From Kribbella jiaozuonensis (lineage in GTDB: Bacteria; Actinomycetota; Actinomycetes; Propionibacteriales; Kribbellaceae), in the NCBI RefSeq assembly GCF_005233875.1, contig NZ_SZPZ01000004.1, positions 496,001 to 560,000 of the forward strand: a stretch of 64,000 nt of DNA, in the 5' to 3' direction. Under the pieces are notes generated by a model. The model saw only the letters and a list, made by a program, of their open reading frames with translations. It made no database searches and was not told the origin of the DNA. The position numbers were made by a program, and so were the translations under genes. This document shows positions 8,072-17,027 of this stretch, piece by piece (position 1 is the stretch's first letter; each line of letters opens with the position of its first letter).

Positions 8072-9808
8072 GTGGCTGAGACGGTTGCGGATGTTGTGGT
8101 GGGGACGCTGCGGGAGTCTGGGGTGCGGCGGGTTTTCGGGGTTCCTGGGGATTCGTTGAACGGGTTCACCGACGCGCTTCGGCGGGACGGTACCGTTGCC
8201 TGGCAGCACGTGCGGCATGAGGAGGCGGCTGCGTTCGCGGCGGCCGGTGAGGCCGCGTTGACGGGTGAGTTGGCTGTCTGTGTCGGCAGTTGTGGGCCGG
8301 GGAACCTGCATCTGATCAACGGGCTGTTCGACGCGAATCGCAGCGGCGTAGCCGTGCTCGCCATCGCGGCGCAGATCCCGCGTGAGGAGATCGGCGGGAG
8401 CTACTTCCAGGAGACCCGTCCGGAGGAGCTGTTCCGGCAGTGCAGTGTGTACTCCGAGCTGGTCAGCGTGCCCGAGCAGCTGCCCCGCACGCTGGCGATG
8501 GCCATGCGTGCCGCGCTCGAACGGCGTGGGGTCGCGGTCGTCGTCGTACCGGGTGAGATCTTCCTGGCTCAGGCGGAGCGTGGCGCCAAGGCGCTCGAGA
8601 TTCGCGCGTCGAAGTCGATCATCCGGCCGGCCGACGAGCCGCTCGCCGCGGCGGCCGACGTACTGAATGGTGCGAAGGCCGTCACGATCCTGGCCGGGGC
8701 GGGTTGTGCCGGGGCGCACGATCAGCTGATCGCGCTTGCGGAGGCGCTGAAGGCTCCGGTGGTGCATGCCTTCCGCGGCAAGGAGTTCGTCGAGTACGAC
8801 AATCCGTACGACGTCGGCATGACCGGGCTGATCGGGTGGAGCTCGGGCTACCGGGCGATGGAGCACTGCGACGCGCTGCTGATGCTCGGCACCGATTTCC
8901 CGTACCGCCCGTTCTACCCCGATGACGTGCCGGTCGTGCAGGTCGACGTACGCGGGGAGAACATCGGCCGCCGGGTCCACGTCGACGTGGCGCTGGTCGG
9001 GACCGTCGCGGCCACGGTCGACGCGCTGCTGCCGCTGATCAAGTCAAAGAGCAACTCGGATCACCTCGACCGGATGACGGCTCATCATCGCCGCGCCCGG
9101 AGCCGGATGGACTCGCTGGCCGAGCAGGGCCGGAAGGAGTCGCCGCTGCACCCGCAGTACGTCGCCGCGACCATCAACCGGCTCGCGTCGGACGACGCGG
9201 TCTTCACGGCGGACGTCGGTACGCCGTGCATCTGGGCGGCACGCTACGTGACGATGAACGGTCGGCGCCGGCTGATCGGCTCGTTCAACCACGGCTCGAT
9301 GGCGAACGCGCTGCCGCATGCGATCGGTGCGCAGGCGGCGTACCCGGACCGTCAGGTGATCAGCCTGTCCGGCGACGGCGGGCTGGCGATGCTGCTCGGC
9401 GAGCTGCTCACGCTCCGCCAGCAACGGCTCCCGGTCAAGGTCGTGGTCTTCAACAACGGCGCGCTGTCGTTCGTCGAGCTCGAGATGAAGGCGGCCGGCA
9501 TCGTCACGTTCGCCACCGACCTCGACGACCCGGACTTCGCCGGCATCGCGAAAGCCACCGGCCTGTACGGCGCCCGCGTCGAAACCGCCGACCAACTCGA
9601 ACCGGCCCTCCGCGCCGCCTTCGACCACGACGGGCCGGCCCTGGTCGACGTCATCACCGCCCGCGAAGAACTCTCCCTCCCCCCGAAGATCACCCTCGAA
9701 CAGGCCAAGGGCTTCACCCTCTTCGCCACCAGAACAATCCTCTCCGGCAACGGCGGCGAACTGATCGAACTCGCAAAAACCAACCTCCGCCAACTCCAAC
9801 GCGAGTAG
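8072..9808 (+). CDS. poxB: Thiamine-diphosphate-dependent pyruvate dehydrogenase (quinone)/oxidase, PoxB-type
   Basis: A 578-residue ThDP- and FAD-dependent enzyme that oxidatively decarboxylates pyruvate to acetate, passing electrons to menaquinone at the membrane. The N-terminal Pyr domain carries the activating Glu in RHEEAAAF (Glu50/51). The central domain follows. The PP domain has the GDG motif at residues 434-436 and NNGALSFVELEMKAAG. The C-terminus, with LEQAKGF, an Ile-Leu-Ser-Gly stretch and ELAKTN, matches the membrane-association tail of E. coli PoxB closely. The start was set at the GTG at 8072 because of GGAGGCGGGC just upstream. It stands alone after the hexosaminidase terminator. 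Confidence 0.9.
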   Translation: MAETVADVVVGTLRESGVRRVFGVPGDSLNGFTDALRRDGTVAWQHVRHEEAAAFAAAGEAALTGELAVCVGSCGPGNLHLINGLFDANRSGVAVLAIAAQIPREEIGGSYFQETRPEELFRQCSVYSELVSVPEQLPRTLAMAMRAALERRGVAVVVVPGEIFLAQAERGAKALEIRASKSIIRPADEPLAAAADVLNGAKAVTILAGAGCAGAHDQLIALAEALKAPVVHAFRGKEFVEYDNPYDVGMTGLIGWSSGYRAMEHCDALLMLGTDFPYRPFYPDDVPVVQVDVRGENIGRRVHVDVALVGTVAATVDALLPLIKSKSNSDHLDRMTAHHRRARSRMDSLAEQGRKESPLHPQYVAATINRLASDDAVFTADVGTPCIWAARYVTMNGRRRLIGSFNHGSMANALPHAIGAQAAYPDRQVISLSGDGGLAMLLGELLTLRQQRLPVKVVVFNNGALSFVELEMKAAGIVTFATDLDDPDFAGIAKATGLYGARVETADQLEPALRAAFDHDGPALVDVITAREELSLPPKITLEQAKGFTLFATRTILSGNGGELIELAKTNLRQLQRE

Positions 9809-9811
9809 CAG

Positions 9812-10216
9812 CTACGGCTTCGCTTCCTCGACCAGACGACGGTGCAGCTCGACCGTGAGGGTGTGGATCTCGCGGGTCAACTGGGTGTTCGACTTGAGCT
9901 CGAGCTCGGACTCGCTGAAGTCGTGGTCGGCTTTGGCCTGCTGGAAAGCAGCCTGCCGGTTCTGCCCGATCATCACGAACGTCGACAAGAAGATCGCCTC
10001 GAGCGAGACGGCCAGCGTCAGCGTCGGCCACGGATTGGACTCGAAGACCAGCATCCAGACAGCGAACAGTACGACGTGCACGTACACGAAACGCATCGAC
10101 CCGGCGAACGCCGTGATCTGGTCGGCGATCCGCAGTTGCAGACTCTCCGCCCGCTTGGCCGCCAACTCGACCACGACCGGGTGGTGGGGCCGCTCATGAA
10201 CCAGCTTGTCTTCCAC
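9812..10216 (-). CDS. DUF1003 family membrane protein
   Basis: A 134-residue protein with the DUF1003 pattern: Arg-Ile-Ala-Asp-Gln-Ile-Thr before a first membrane segment (VYVHVVLFAVWMLVF), a Asn-Pro-Trp-Pro turn, a second segment (LAVSLEAIFLSTFVMI), then GQNRQA and a charged C-terminal helix. Two transmembrane helices with a short turn suggest a small inner-membrane protein; the family function is unknown. The GTG at 10216 was chosen because GGGAGG lies 4-5 bases upstream. It is convergent with poxB (3-base gap) and divergent from the alpha/beta hydrolase at 10296. Confidence 0.8.
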   Translation of the reverse strand: MEDKLVHERPHHPVVVELAAKRAESLQLRIADQITAFAGSMRFVYVHVVLFAVWMLVFESNPWPTLTLAVSLEAIFLSTFVMIGQNRQAAFQQAKADHDFSESELELKSNTQLTREIHTLTVELHRRLVEEAKP

Positions 10217-10295
10217 GTGACCTCCCAGGATGATGCCAGCGCTGCGGGCGAGTCCGGGCTGTGGGGTGGACCCGGGTCGTTCAGGAGAGCTGAAT

Positions 10296-11147
10296 GTGGT
10301 TATGGACAACTCGTACTCAAGCCTGCCCAACCTGCGGGTCACGGGCGCGAACGGGATCGACTACGCATATCGCGACGCCGGCGCCGGGGACGGCGTACCG
10401 CTCGTGTTGCTGCAGCACTTCCGGGGGAATCTCGACAGCTGGGACCCGGCGTTGATCGATGCGCTCGCCTCGGGGCGGCGGGTCGTCACGTTCGACAACG
10501 TCGGGGTCGGCGGATCGAGCGGTACGACGCCGCGCACCGTCGAGCAGATGGCGTCGGACGCGATCGTGTTCCTGGAGGCCATGGAGTTCGAGCAGGTCGA
10601 TGTGCTCGGGTTCTCGCTCGGCAGTTTCGTCGCGCAGGAGATCGCGCTGACCCGGCCCGCCATCGTACGGCGGCTCGTGCTGGCGTCGTCAGCGCCGCAG
10701 GGCGCCGACGGAATGCACGGCTGGGCGCCCGAGGTGATCGGTGCCATCGGCAAGCGTGAGACGAGTGCCGAAGAGTACTTGAGCGTCTTCTTCGCCGGCT
10801 CCCCGTCGAGCATCGCGGCCGGCAAGAAGACGCTGCAGGGCGTCTACGGTCGGACCGACGGCCGGGATACCGCGACCAGCTGGGAGACCCGCAATGCGCA
10901 GTACGACGCGGTCTGCACGTGGGGCATCCCTGATCACGCAGCGCTCCAGCGACTCAGCTGCCTGACGCTGCCGGTGTTCGTTGCCAACGGCAACAGTGAC
11001 CCGATGATCCTGCCGCACTACTCCTATCTGCTCGCGGGCCTCATCCCGCACGCGCAGCTCAAGATCTATCCCGACTCGGCCCATGGCTTCCTGTTCCAGC
11101 ACCACGCAGAGTTCGCGGCCGACGTCGGGAGCTTCCTCAACGGCTGA
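10296..11147 (+). CDS. Alpha/beta hydrolase
   Basis: A 283-residue alpha/beta hydrolase with a normal serine triad. It has the nucleophile elbow GFSLGS (Ser107), an Asp in NGNSDPMI, and His in DSAHGFLFQH. The LLQHFRGNLDSWD block is typical of the haloperoxidase/non-haem esterase-like subgroup. The substrate is unknown. AGGAG at 10283-10287 is 8 bases before the GTG at 10296; the ATG at 10302 is the alternative start. Its 3' end overlaps the convergent tautomerase gene by 11 bases. It sits in a stretch of small catabolic or detoxification enzymes. Confidence 0.85.
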   Translation: MVMDNSYSSLPNLRVTGANGIDYAYRDAGAGDGVPLVLLQHFRGNLDSWDPALIDALASGRRVVTFDNVGVGGSSGTTPRTVEQMASDAIVFLEAMEFEQVDVLGFSLGSFVAQEIALTRPAIVRRLVLASSAPQGADGMHGWAPEVIGAIGKRETSAEEYLSVFFAGSPSSIAAGKKTLQGVYGRTDGRDTATSWETRNAQYDAVCTWGIPDHAALQRLSCLTLPVFVANGNSDPMILPHYSYLLAGLIPHAQLKIYPDSAHGFLFQHHAEFAADVGSFLNG

Positions 11148-11556
11148 GTTGTTCGCGGGCTGCCGCGACGAGTTCCTCGTTCGTGTTCGCGTGACCGCCC
11201 AGGCCCCAGCCGCCGGGCACGGCCTCGGTCAGCAATACCCAGGTGCGGTCCGTGAGCGTCGGGTCGCCGGCTGCGTCCGCGATCATGCTCGTGAACCTGC
11301 TGACCACGGCGAGCTGCTTGTCACGGTCCAGAGCGCCCGCGTTCGTCAGCACCTGCACGCGGACGTAGTTCGACTCGCCGTCGACGTTCGACAGATCGCC
11401 GGCCGGCAGCTCGTGCACGAACCCGGCGGTGTTCTGCCGGAACATCGGAATGTCCGGAACCTCTTCGATGCCCATCAGGGTCGCGGCGAGATCCTTCGCC
11501 AACTGATGCTTGTCCGCAAACGTGCCGGCAGTCGCGTATACGTCGATCATGGGCAT
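11137..11556 (-). CDS. Tautomerase family protein (4-oxalocrotonate tautomerase-like)
   Basis: A 139-residue protein starting Met-Pro-Met-Ile-Asp-Val-Tyr. Removal of Met would expose the N-terminal proline that acts as general base in this superfamily. The length suggests a fused, two-unit form rather than the 62-residue 4-OT. AAGGAGG 6 bases before the ATG at 11556 fixes the start, and this matters because a longer start would bury the catalytic Pro. It probably catalyses keto-enol tautomerisation or dehalogenation of small unsaturated acids; the true substrate is unknown. It overlaps the 3' end of the upstream hydrolase. Confidence 0.8.
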   Translation of the reverse strand: MPMIDVYATAGTFADKHQLAKDLAATLMGIEEVPDIPMFRQNTAGFVHELPAGDLSNVDGESNYVRVQVLTNAGALDRDKQLAVVSRFTSMIADAAGDPTLTDRTWVLLTEAVPGGWGLGGHANTNEELVAAAREQLSR

Positions 11557-11647
11557 GGTCGTCCTCCTTGGCTGTGACGCCCAGCATCTGACCACGCGCA
11601 CCTCGTCAGGTATCCGCAACCTGACTGCACTCTGACGCGCGGGGCGG

Positions 11648-11653
11648 TAGGTT
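11648..11653 (+). promoter_or_regulatory. -10 box TAGGTT, seven bases before the VOC start codon
   Basis: TAGGTT ends 7 bases before the ATG at 11661, which lacks a good Shine-Dalgarno. This is the geometry of leaderless transcription common in actinomycetes. No convincing -35 is visible. Confidence 0.45.
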
Positions 11654-11660
11654 GCCGGGC

Positions 11661-12029
11661 ATGGACTGGAAGCTTGAGTTGGTGTCGGTGCCGGTTTCGG
11701 ATGTGGACCGGGCCAAGGCGTTCTACACCGAGCAGATCGGATTCGTTGCCGACCATGACCACCAGGTAACGGACGAACTCCGGTTCGTGCAGCTCACGCC
11801 GCCCGGTTCGGCCTGCTCGATCGCCCTCGGCAGCGGGATGGACCAGGCCGAGCCCGGCTCGGTCCGCGGGCTGCAGATCGTCGTCCCCGACGTGGACGCA
11901 GCGCGGGCCGAGCTGACCGGGCGTGGGGTGGAGGTGTCGGAGGTACAGGAGTTCCCCTGGGGTCGTTTCGTCTTCTTCAGCGACCCCGACGGCAACTCCT
12001 GGGCCCTGCAACAGATCACCAACCGGTAG
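11661..12029 (+). CDS. VOC family (glyoxalase/bleomycin-resistance fold) protein
   Basis: A 122-residue vicinal-oxygen-chelate protein with two beta-alpha-beta-beta-beta halves. The N-terminal VPVSDVDRAKAFY and the C-terminal FSDPDGNSWALQQI blocks are diagnostic. VOC members bind a divalent metal and act on or sequester small molecules. This one matches the class often annotated as a glyoxalase of unknown substrate. It is paralogous to the 16610-16972 gene: both share LTPPGS(A/S)CSI and GSxxG in the same order. The start is at the ATG at 11661 (TTG at 11652 is possible). It overlaps the convergent hydrolase by 14 bases. Confidence 0.85.
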   Translation: MDWKLELVSVPVSDVDRAKAFYTEQIGFVADHDHQVTDELRFVQLTPPGSACSIALGSGMDQAEPGSVRGLQIVVPDVDAARAELTGRGVEVSEVQEFPWGRFVFFSDPDGNSWALQQITNR

Positions 12030-12846
12030 GGCGGTCAACAGTCTGCTGGACCAGTGCGGCGTACTCCGCTGGTGACTCCTCCCAGGCGTAGTGGCCGGTG
12101 TCGAGGACGGCGAGGTGGTTGTTCGGCAACCGCTGCGCGAGAAACTCGGCGTTCGCGAGCGGTACGACGTGATCGTTGCGAGCGCCGACGATCGTGACCG
12201 GGGTCGTGATCGTCGGGAGAAGCTCCGCCAACTCGGGCAGCTGCTCGGGGTACCGGCGTACGTAGCGCATCGACTCGACGAACCGGTCGCCCTCGTACGA
12301 CGTCAGGTAGTCGGCCCGGATCTCGTCCGGTACGCCGCCGGCGTGGGCGTTCATCGCCGCGTTGACGACGGCATGCGGGTCGACGTGCCGGTACTTGTCG
12401 AAGTCGGGGTCGACCACCCACGACAGCAGCGGCTCGCCGAGCTCGAGCGGAACGGCGACCCCGCCGGCACCGACGACGACACCCGCGAACAGGTCGGGAT
12501 GGTCCGCGGCAGCGAACAACGCGGCCGCCGTACCGACGTCGGGCGCAACGATGTACGGCCGGCCCAGCTCGAACTCGGCGACGAGGCGGCTCAGGAATTC
12601 GCCCATGGCCCGCGGCGCCAGCAAGTCGTCGCGACGTTCGGACTGGCCGAACCCGGGCAGATCAACGGCGACCACTCGAAAACGCTCGGCCAGCGTCGCC
12701 CAGATGCGCTCGAAGGCGTACAGGCTCTCCGGCCAGGGGCTGGTCAGCAGGATCGTTGGCTCGTGGGAGCCCTCGCTGTCGGCGTAGCGGATCCGGACGC
12801 CGTCGACAGTACGGAACCGGACCTCGGGAATCGTGGTGGTGTTCAT
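12016..12846 (-). CDS. Alpha/beta hydrolase with aspartate nucleophile
   Basis: A 276-residue alpha/beta hydrolase. The nucleophile elbow reads Ala-Pro-Asp103-Val-Gly instead of Gly-x-Ser-x-Gly, so the predicted nucleophile is Asp, as in haloalkane dehalogenases and epoxide hydrolases. The oxyanion region SPWPESLYAF and the terminal GHYAWEESP (catalytic His) support an active enzyme. A dehalogenase or epoxide hydrolase role is plausible, but the halide-stabilising Trp after the nucleophile is absent, so the reaction is open. The ATG at 12846 follows a GGGGGA ribosome site. It is divergent from the Usp gene and convergent with the VOC gene. Confidence 0.8.
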   Translation of the reverse strand: MNTTTIPEVRFRTVDGVRIRYADSEGSHEPTILLTSPWPESLYAFERIWATLAERFRVVAVDLPGFGQSERRDDLLAPRAMGEFLSRLVAEFELGRPYIVAPDVGTAAALFAAADHPDLFAGVVVGAGGVAVPLELGEPLLSWVVDPDFDKYRHVDPHAVVNAAMNAHAGGVPDEIRADYLTSYEGDRFVESMRYVRRYPEQLPELAELLPTITTPVTIVGARNDHVVPLANAEFLAQRLPNNHLAVLDTGHYAWEESPAEYAALVQQTVDRPTGW

Positions 12847-12989
12847 GTCCCCCAGACTGGCCGCGGGACAGGCAGAGTCGCGCCCGTGCAACCCACTGGT
12901 GGTCCAGGCCCGGGACGAGGCCCGTCATTGTCACTGGTGTGAGCGTGCGCCGTGGGCGAGACGGTGGTGGCAGGAACAAGGAGGTCACC

Positions 12990-13796
12990 ATGAAGCTCTT
13001 CCGCGGGCGGCGCGAGGCCGTCGCGGTGCGCGAGGCCCAAGCAAGGCCGGACGACGGACCGGTCATCGTGCTGGTCGGCGGGCCCGACCACGACGCGCCG
13101 GACTGGGCTGCGGCTGAGGCCGCTGCGCGGGGATCCGAGCTGCAGCTCGTGTACGCGTTCCGGTGGCCGCCGCAGCTGCTCGACCCGCTGGCCAACTCCG
13201 CGGTGGATCTTCGCGCTCGGGACGATGCCGAGGCGGTCCTGACCAACGCCACCCACCGCGCCCGCCGCATCGCGCCCTCGCTCCGGATCACCACCACCGC
13301 CTTCCCGGGCAGGCAGACGCAGGCCCTCATCAGCGTGGCCCGCGAGTCGGAGCGGGCCCTGGTAGTGCTCGGCCACGGTCGCGGCCGCCTCGAACGGGCG
13401 CTGGCCCGCCGCCTCAACCGCCGTACGACGGCCTCGCTCGCGGTCATCGGGCTGTCGGCCGAAGGCGCCATCGGTACGTCGGCCGGCCGGGTAGTCGTCG
13501 GCGACGGGTCGCCGGATGCGGTCGGCTTCGCGTTCCGCGCCGCCCGACGCCGCGGTACCGGTCTCACGGTCGTGCAACCCACGGTGCAGGTCGAGGACGC
13601 CGTGATCATCTGGCGCATGGCGTACCCCGACGTCGACGTCCGCTGGGAGTTCGCGCCCGGCTCGATGGACAGTCTTGTCCTCTCCGAGTCAGCCGGCGCC
13701 GCGCTCACGGTCCTCGGTCCGGGCCAGTCTTCGTCGTACGACGTCCTGCGGCTCGCGCGCGGTCCCGTCGTACTCGTCGGAACCACCGCTGCCTGA
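12990..13796 (+). CDS. Universal stress protein-like, two Usp-type halves
   Basis: A 268-residue protein with two halves that each resemble a UspA alpha/beta domain. The first begins IVLVGGPDHDAPDWAAAEAA and the second begins GRVVVGDGSPDAVGFAFRAA. Each ends in a beta strand that fits the Usp core (SLAVIGL, GPVVLVG). The ATP-binding Gly-x2-Gly-x9-Gly-(Ser/Thr) signature is only partly kept, so nucleotide binding is uncertain. AAGGAGG lies 5 bases before the ATG at 12990. The gene precedes the second LAL regulator by 40 bp on the same strand and may share its transcript. Confidence 0.75.
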   Translation: MKLFRGRREAVAVREAQARPDDGPVIVLVGGPDHDAPDWAAAEAAARGSELQLVYAFRWPPQLLDPLANSAVDLRARDDAEAVLTNATHRARRIAPSLRITTTAFPGRQTQALISVARESERALVVLGHGRGRLERALARRLNRRTTASLAVIGLSAEGAIGTSAGRVVVGDGSPDAVGFAFRAARRRGTGLTVVQPTVQVEDAVIIWRMAYPDVDVRWEFAPGSMDSLVLSESAGAALTVLGPGQSSSYDVLRLARGPVVLVGTTAA

Positions 13797-13836
13797 CCGT
13801 TTGCCTTCGAGGCATTGCCGGTGAAAACCTGATCGA

Positions 13837-16560
13837 ATGGCGGAGCGTGAATTGCGGGGGCGGCAGCACGAACTCGCCGTGCTGGACCGGATGCTCGAGG
13901 CCGCACGCCAGGGACGCAGCGAGGCCCTGGTACTCCGCGGCGAGGCCGGCACCGGCAAATCGGCGCTTCTCGACGCGCTGACGGCGAACGTCAAGAGCTG
14001 CATCGTCGCGCGCATCGTCGGGATCGAGTCCGAGATGGAGCTCGCCTACGCGGGCCTCTACCAGCTCTGCCGCCCGTTCCTCGACCGGATGGAGCGGCTC
14101 GCGCGCCCGCAGCACGAGGCACTGGGGATCGCGTTCGGTCAGCAGGACGGACCGGCCCCGGACCGGTTCCTGATCGGCCTCGCCGTACTGAACCTGCTCT
14201 CCGACGCGGCATCCGATCGGCCCGTGCTGTGCGTCATCGATGACGCCCAGTGGCTCGATCTGATGTCCGCGCGAATCCTCGCGTTCGTAGCCCGGCGGCT
14301 CGAGGCGGAGTCCGTCGTGATGGTGTTCGCCGTCCGCGACGGGGTGGACCACGAGCTGACCGGGTTCAACGAGCTGGAGATCCGCGGCCTGGACGACGCC
14401 GACGCCCGGGCCTTGCTCGATTCGGTCCTGCCCGGACCGGTCGACCCGCGGGTCCGCGACCGCATCGTCGCCGAGACCCGGGGCAACCCGCTCGCCCTGA
14501 TCGAGCTCCCCCGCACCTGGACCGCGGCCGAGCTCGCCGACGGCCTCCGCAGTACGACGCTCGCGACCCAGATCGAAGACAGCTTCGTACGACGGGTTGA
14601 AGGACTGCCCGCCGATACCCGCCTGCTCCTGCTCGTCGCAGCGGCCGAACCGCTCGGTGACGCGACCCTGCTCTGGCGTGCCGTCGAGCAACTCGGTCTG
14701 GGCGCCGACCCGGCCGCGGCGGCGATCGAGGCCGGGTTGATCACGTTCGGCCAGCACATCGCGTTTCGGCATCCGCTGGTGCGCTCTGCGGCGTACCGGA
14801 CGGCGACGGCGCAGGACCGGCAGGCTGTGCACCGAGCCCTGGCCGACGTCACCGATCCCGAGATCGACCCGGACCGCCGCGCCTGGCACCGCGCCCAGGC
14901 GACCGTCAGGCCCGACGAGGATGTCGCGGCTGAGCTCGAACGTTCCGCGCACCGGGCGCAGGGCCGCGGCGGCTTCTACTCGGCCGCGGTGTTCCTCCAA
15001 CGCTCCGCGGAGCTGACGCCCGACCCAGGCAGCAGAGCCCAACGGATGCTGGCTGCAGCGGTGGCGAAGCGCAGCTCTGGCGCGCTCGACTCGGCCCTGG
15101 AGCTGCTCCGCGCGGTCACCGCCGGTCCCCCGGACCCGCTCCGGACGGCCGAGGCCGAGCACCTGCGCGGTGAGATCGCCTTCGACCAGGGCCGCGCACG
15201 CGAGGCCGCCAGCGGTCTGCTCGCCGCGGCCAAACAACTCGAACCGCTCGATCCCGAGCGCTCCCGGGTCGCCTACCTCGAAGCGATGTCCGCCGCCATC
15301 TGGGCGAGCGGACCGAACGCGCCGGGCATCGTCGCCTACGCCGCAGCCGAGACGCCTCCCGTGCCTGCCGACTCCGAGTCGCCGATCGACGTTCTGCTCG
15401 AAGCCCTCGCGCTGCGCTACACGCGCGGCTACGCGGCGGCCGCGCCCCACCTGATCGCGGCTCTCGACCGTGCGCGCGCGGCGCAGGTCGGCACCGAGGA
15501 CGTCGGCGACTGGTTCTGGCTCACCGGCAACCGCGGTATCGGTATCGTCGCGATCGAGGTCTGGGACCACGAGGCCGCGCTCGAGCTCGCGACCCGCCAG
15601 GAGCGGACCGCCCGCGCGACCGGCGCGCTCGTACAGCTCCAGTTCGCGCTCAACTTCCGCGCCAACATGCTGTGCGCGACCGGCGATCTGGAGACCGTGG
15701 TCCGTCTCGTCGAGGAGGACGCCGGCATCGCCGCCGCGACCGGCAATCCGAGCGTCGGCACCGGCCGGCTGTTCCTCGAGGCGTACCGCGGCAACGAGAC
15801 GACCGCGCGCAAGCTCATCGACACGGCGATCCAACGGGCGACCGATCAGAGCCAGGGCAGGGTCGCCGCGTTCGCGACGTTCACGAACGCCATCCTGCAC
15901 AACAGTCTCGGCCGCTACGACATCGCCAAGGACGCCGCCCTGCAGGTGTTCGAGCAGGACGTCCTCGGGTACGACGTACTCGTCGTCAGCGAGCTGGCCG
16001 AGGCCGCCTCCAGGACCGGTGACACCAAGCTGGTCGAGACCGCCCTCGCCTGGCTGACCGAGCGGACGACCGCCACCCCGACGGACTGGGGACTCGGCAT
16101 CGAGGCACGCGTCCGCGCCCTGCTCACCTCCGACGAGAGCGGCTACGTCAAATCGATCGAGCACCTCGGCCGGACGAACCTCCGCATCGAGCTCGCCCGT
16201 TCCCACCTCCAGTACGGCGAATGGCTGCGGCGCGAAGGCCGACGGGTCGACGCCCGCGAACAGCTCCGGATCGCGCACGAGCAGCTGGACCAGATGGGCC
16301 TCGAATCCTTCGCCGAGCGCGCCCGGCACGAGCTGCTCGCCACCGGCGAGACCGTTCGCAAGCGCCGTCCCGACACGCTCAACGACCTGACCGCGCAGGA
16401 GGCGCAGATCGCCGGGCTGGCCCGCGACGGGATGACCAATCCGGAGATCGCGGCCCAGATGTTCATCAGCCCGCGCACGGTCGAGTGGCATCTGCGCAAG
16501 ACGTTCTCGAAGCTCGGGATCACGTCCCGCCGGCAGCTTCGGGGTGCGCTGGCTCGCTGA
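13837..16560 (+). CDS. LAL-type LuxR family transcriptional regulator (AAA ATPase + HTH)
   Basis: A 907-residue large ATP-dependent regulator. It has Walker A GEAGTGKS (35-42), Walker B ending in Asp135-Asp136 followed by Ala-Gln-Trp, a helical sensor region of about 600 residues, and a C-terminal LuxR HTH (LTAQEAQIAGLARDGMTNPEIA). It is paralogous throughout to the regulator at 2187-4955, so one probably arose by duplication. The ATG at 13837 has no good Shine-Dalgarno; a short leader or leaderless mRNA is likely. The downstream VOC gene lies 49 bp away on the same strand and is a plausible target. Confidence 0.9.
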   Translation: MAERELRGRQHELAVLDRMLEAARQGRSEALVLRGEAGTGKSALLDALTANVKSCIVARIVGIESEMELAYAGLYQLCRPFLDRMERLARPQHEALGIAFGQQDGPAPDRFLIGLAVLNLLSDAASDRPVLCVIDDAQWLDLMSARILAFVARRLEAESVVMVFAVRDGVDHELTGFNELEIRGLDDADARALLDSVLPGPVDPRVRDRIVAETRGNPLALIELPRTWTAAELADGLRSTTLATQIEDSFVRRVEGLPADTRLLLLVAAAEPLGDATLLWRAVEQLGLGADPAAAAIEAGLITFGQHIAFRHPLVRSAAYRTATAQDRQAVHRALADVTDPEIDPDRRAWHRAQATVRPDEDVAAELERSAHRAQGRGGFYSAAVFLQRSAELTPDPGSRAQRMLAAAVAKRSSGALDSALELLRAVTAGPPDPLRTAEAEHLRGEIAFDQGRAREAASGLLAAAKQLEPLDPERSRVAYLEAMSAAIWASGPNAPGIVAYAAAETPPVPADSESPIDVLLEALALRYTRGYAAAAPHLIAALDRARAAQVGTEDVGDWFWLTGNRGIGIVAIEVWDHEAALELATRQERTARATGALVQLQFALNFRANMLCATGDLETVVRLVEEDAGIAAATGNPSVGTGRLFLEAYRGNETTARKLIDTAIQRATDQSQGRVAAFATFTNAILHNSLGRYDIAKDAALQVFEQDVLGYDVLVVSELAEAASRTGDTKLVETALAWLTERTTATPTDWGLGIEARVRALLTSDESGYVKSIEHLGRTNLRIELARSHLQYGEWLRREGRRVDAREQLRIAHEQLDQMGLESFAERARHELLATGETVRKRRPDTLNDLTAQEAQIAGLARDGMTNPEIAAQMFISPRTVEWHLRKTFSKLGITSRRQLRGALAR

Positions 16561-16609
16561 CGGACACCAGTGTGTTCCACGGGGGCGACGCCGTACGGCG
16601 GAACGCACC

Positions 16610-16972
16610 ATGGGCCTCGTGGACAGCAAACTCGAAGCAGTCGTCGTACCCGTTTCCGATGTCGACCGGAGCCGGCATTTCTATCGTGCCCTGGGCTTCC
16701 GCCTCGACGGCGACAGAACGGTGGACGCGGGACTGCGGGTTGTTCAGCTGACGCCACCGGGCTCGTCGTGCTCGATCCTGATCGGCAAGGGGCTCACCTC
16801 CGCCGCGCCGGGCTCGGCCTGCGGCGTACTCGCGGTGGACGACCTCGAGTCGGCCCGCGCCGAGCTCGAGGCCTGCGGCGCGGCCCTCGGTCCCGTCTCC
16901 CGCTGCGAGACCGGTGCGGAGTACGTGGAATTGTCCGACCCTGACGGCAACCGCTGGTTGTTGACAGCCTGA
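16610..16972 (+). CDS. VOC family protein, paralogue of the 11661 gene
   Basis: A 120-residue vicinal-oxygen-chelate fold protein with VVPVSDVDRSRHFYRALGF at the N-terminus and LSDPDGNRWLLTA at the C-terminus. The middle block LTPPGSSCSILIGKGLTSAAPGS matches the paralogue at 11661-12029 block for block. The substrate is unknown; a role in metal-dependent modification or binding of a small molecule is inferred from the family. The ATG at 16610 lacks an obvious ribosome site. It follows the LAL regulator and ends before a strong bidirectional hairpin. Confidence 0.83.
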   Translation: MGLVDSKLEAVVVPVSDVDRSRHFYRALGFRLDGDRTVDAGLRVVQLTPPGSSCSILIGKGLTSAAPGSACGVLAVDDLESARAELEACGAALGPVSRCETGAEYVELSDPDGNRWLLTA

Positions 16973-16981
16973 AACGACGAA

Positions 16982-17009
16982 CCGGCCGGAGCATCGTTGC
17001 TCCGGCCGG
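16982..17009. terminator. Perfect hairpin between convergent genes
   Basis: 12-base perfect arms (16982-16993 and 16998-17009) with a 4-base loop. It lies 9 bases past the VOC stop and 19 bases past the end of the minus-strand secreted hydrolase, so it can serve both. Confidence 0.88.
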
Positions 17010-17027
17010 GGTTCGTGCGATGAGCGA

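Noticed and set aside
13705..16629. 974-codon minus-strand frame opposite the second LAL regulator
   Set aside because: No recognisable motif, typical antisense composition; the plus frame has Walker motifs and HTH.
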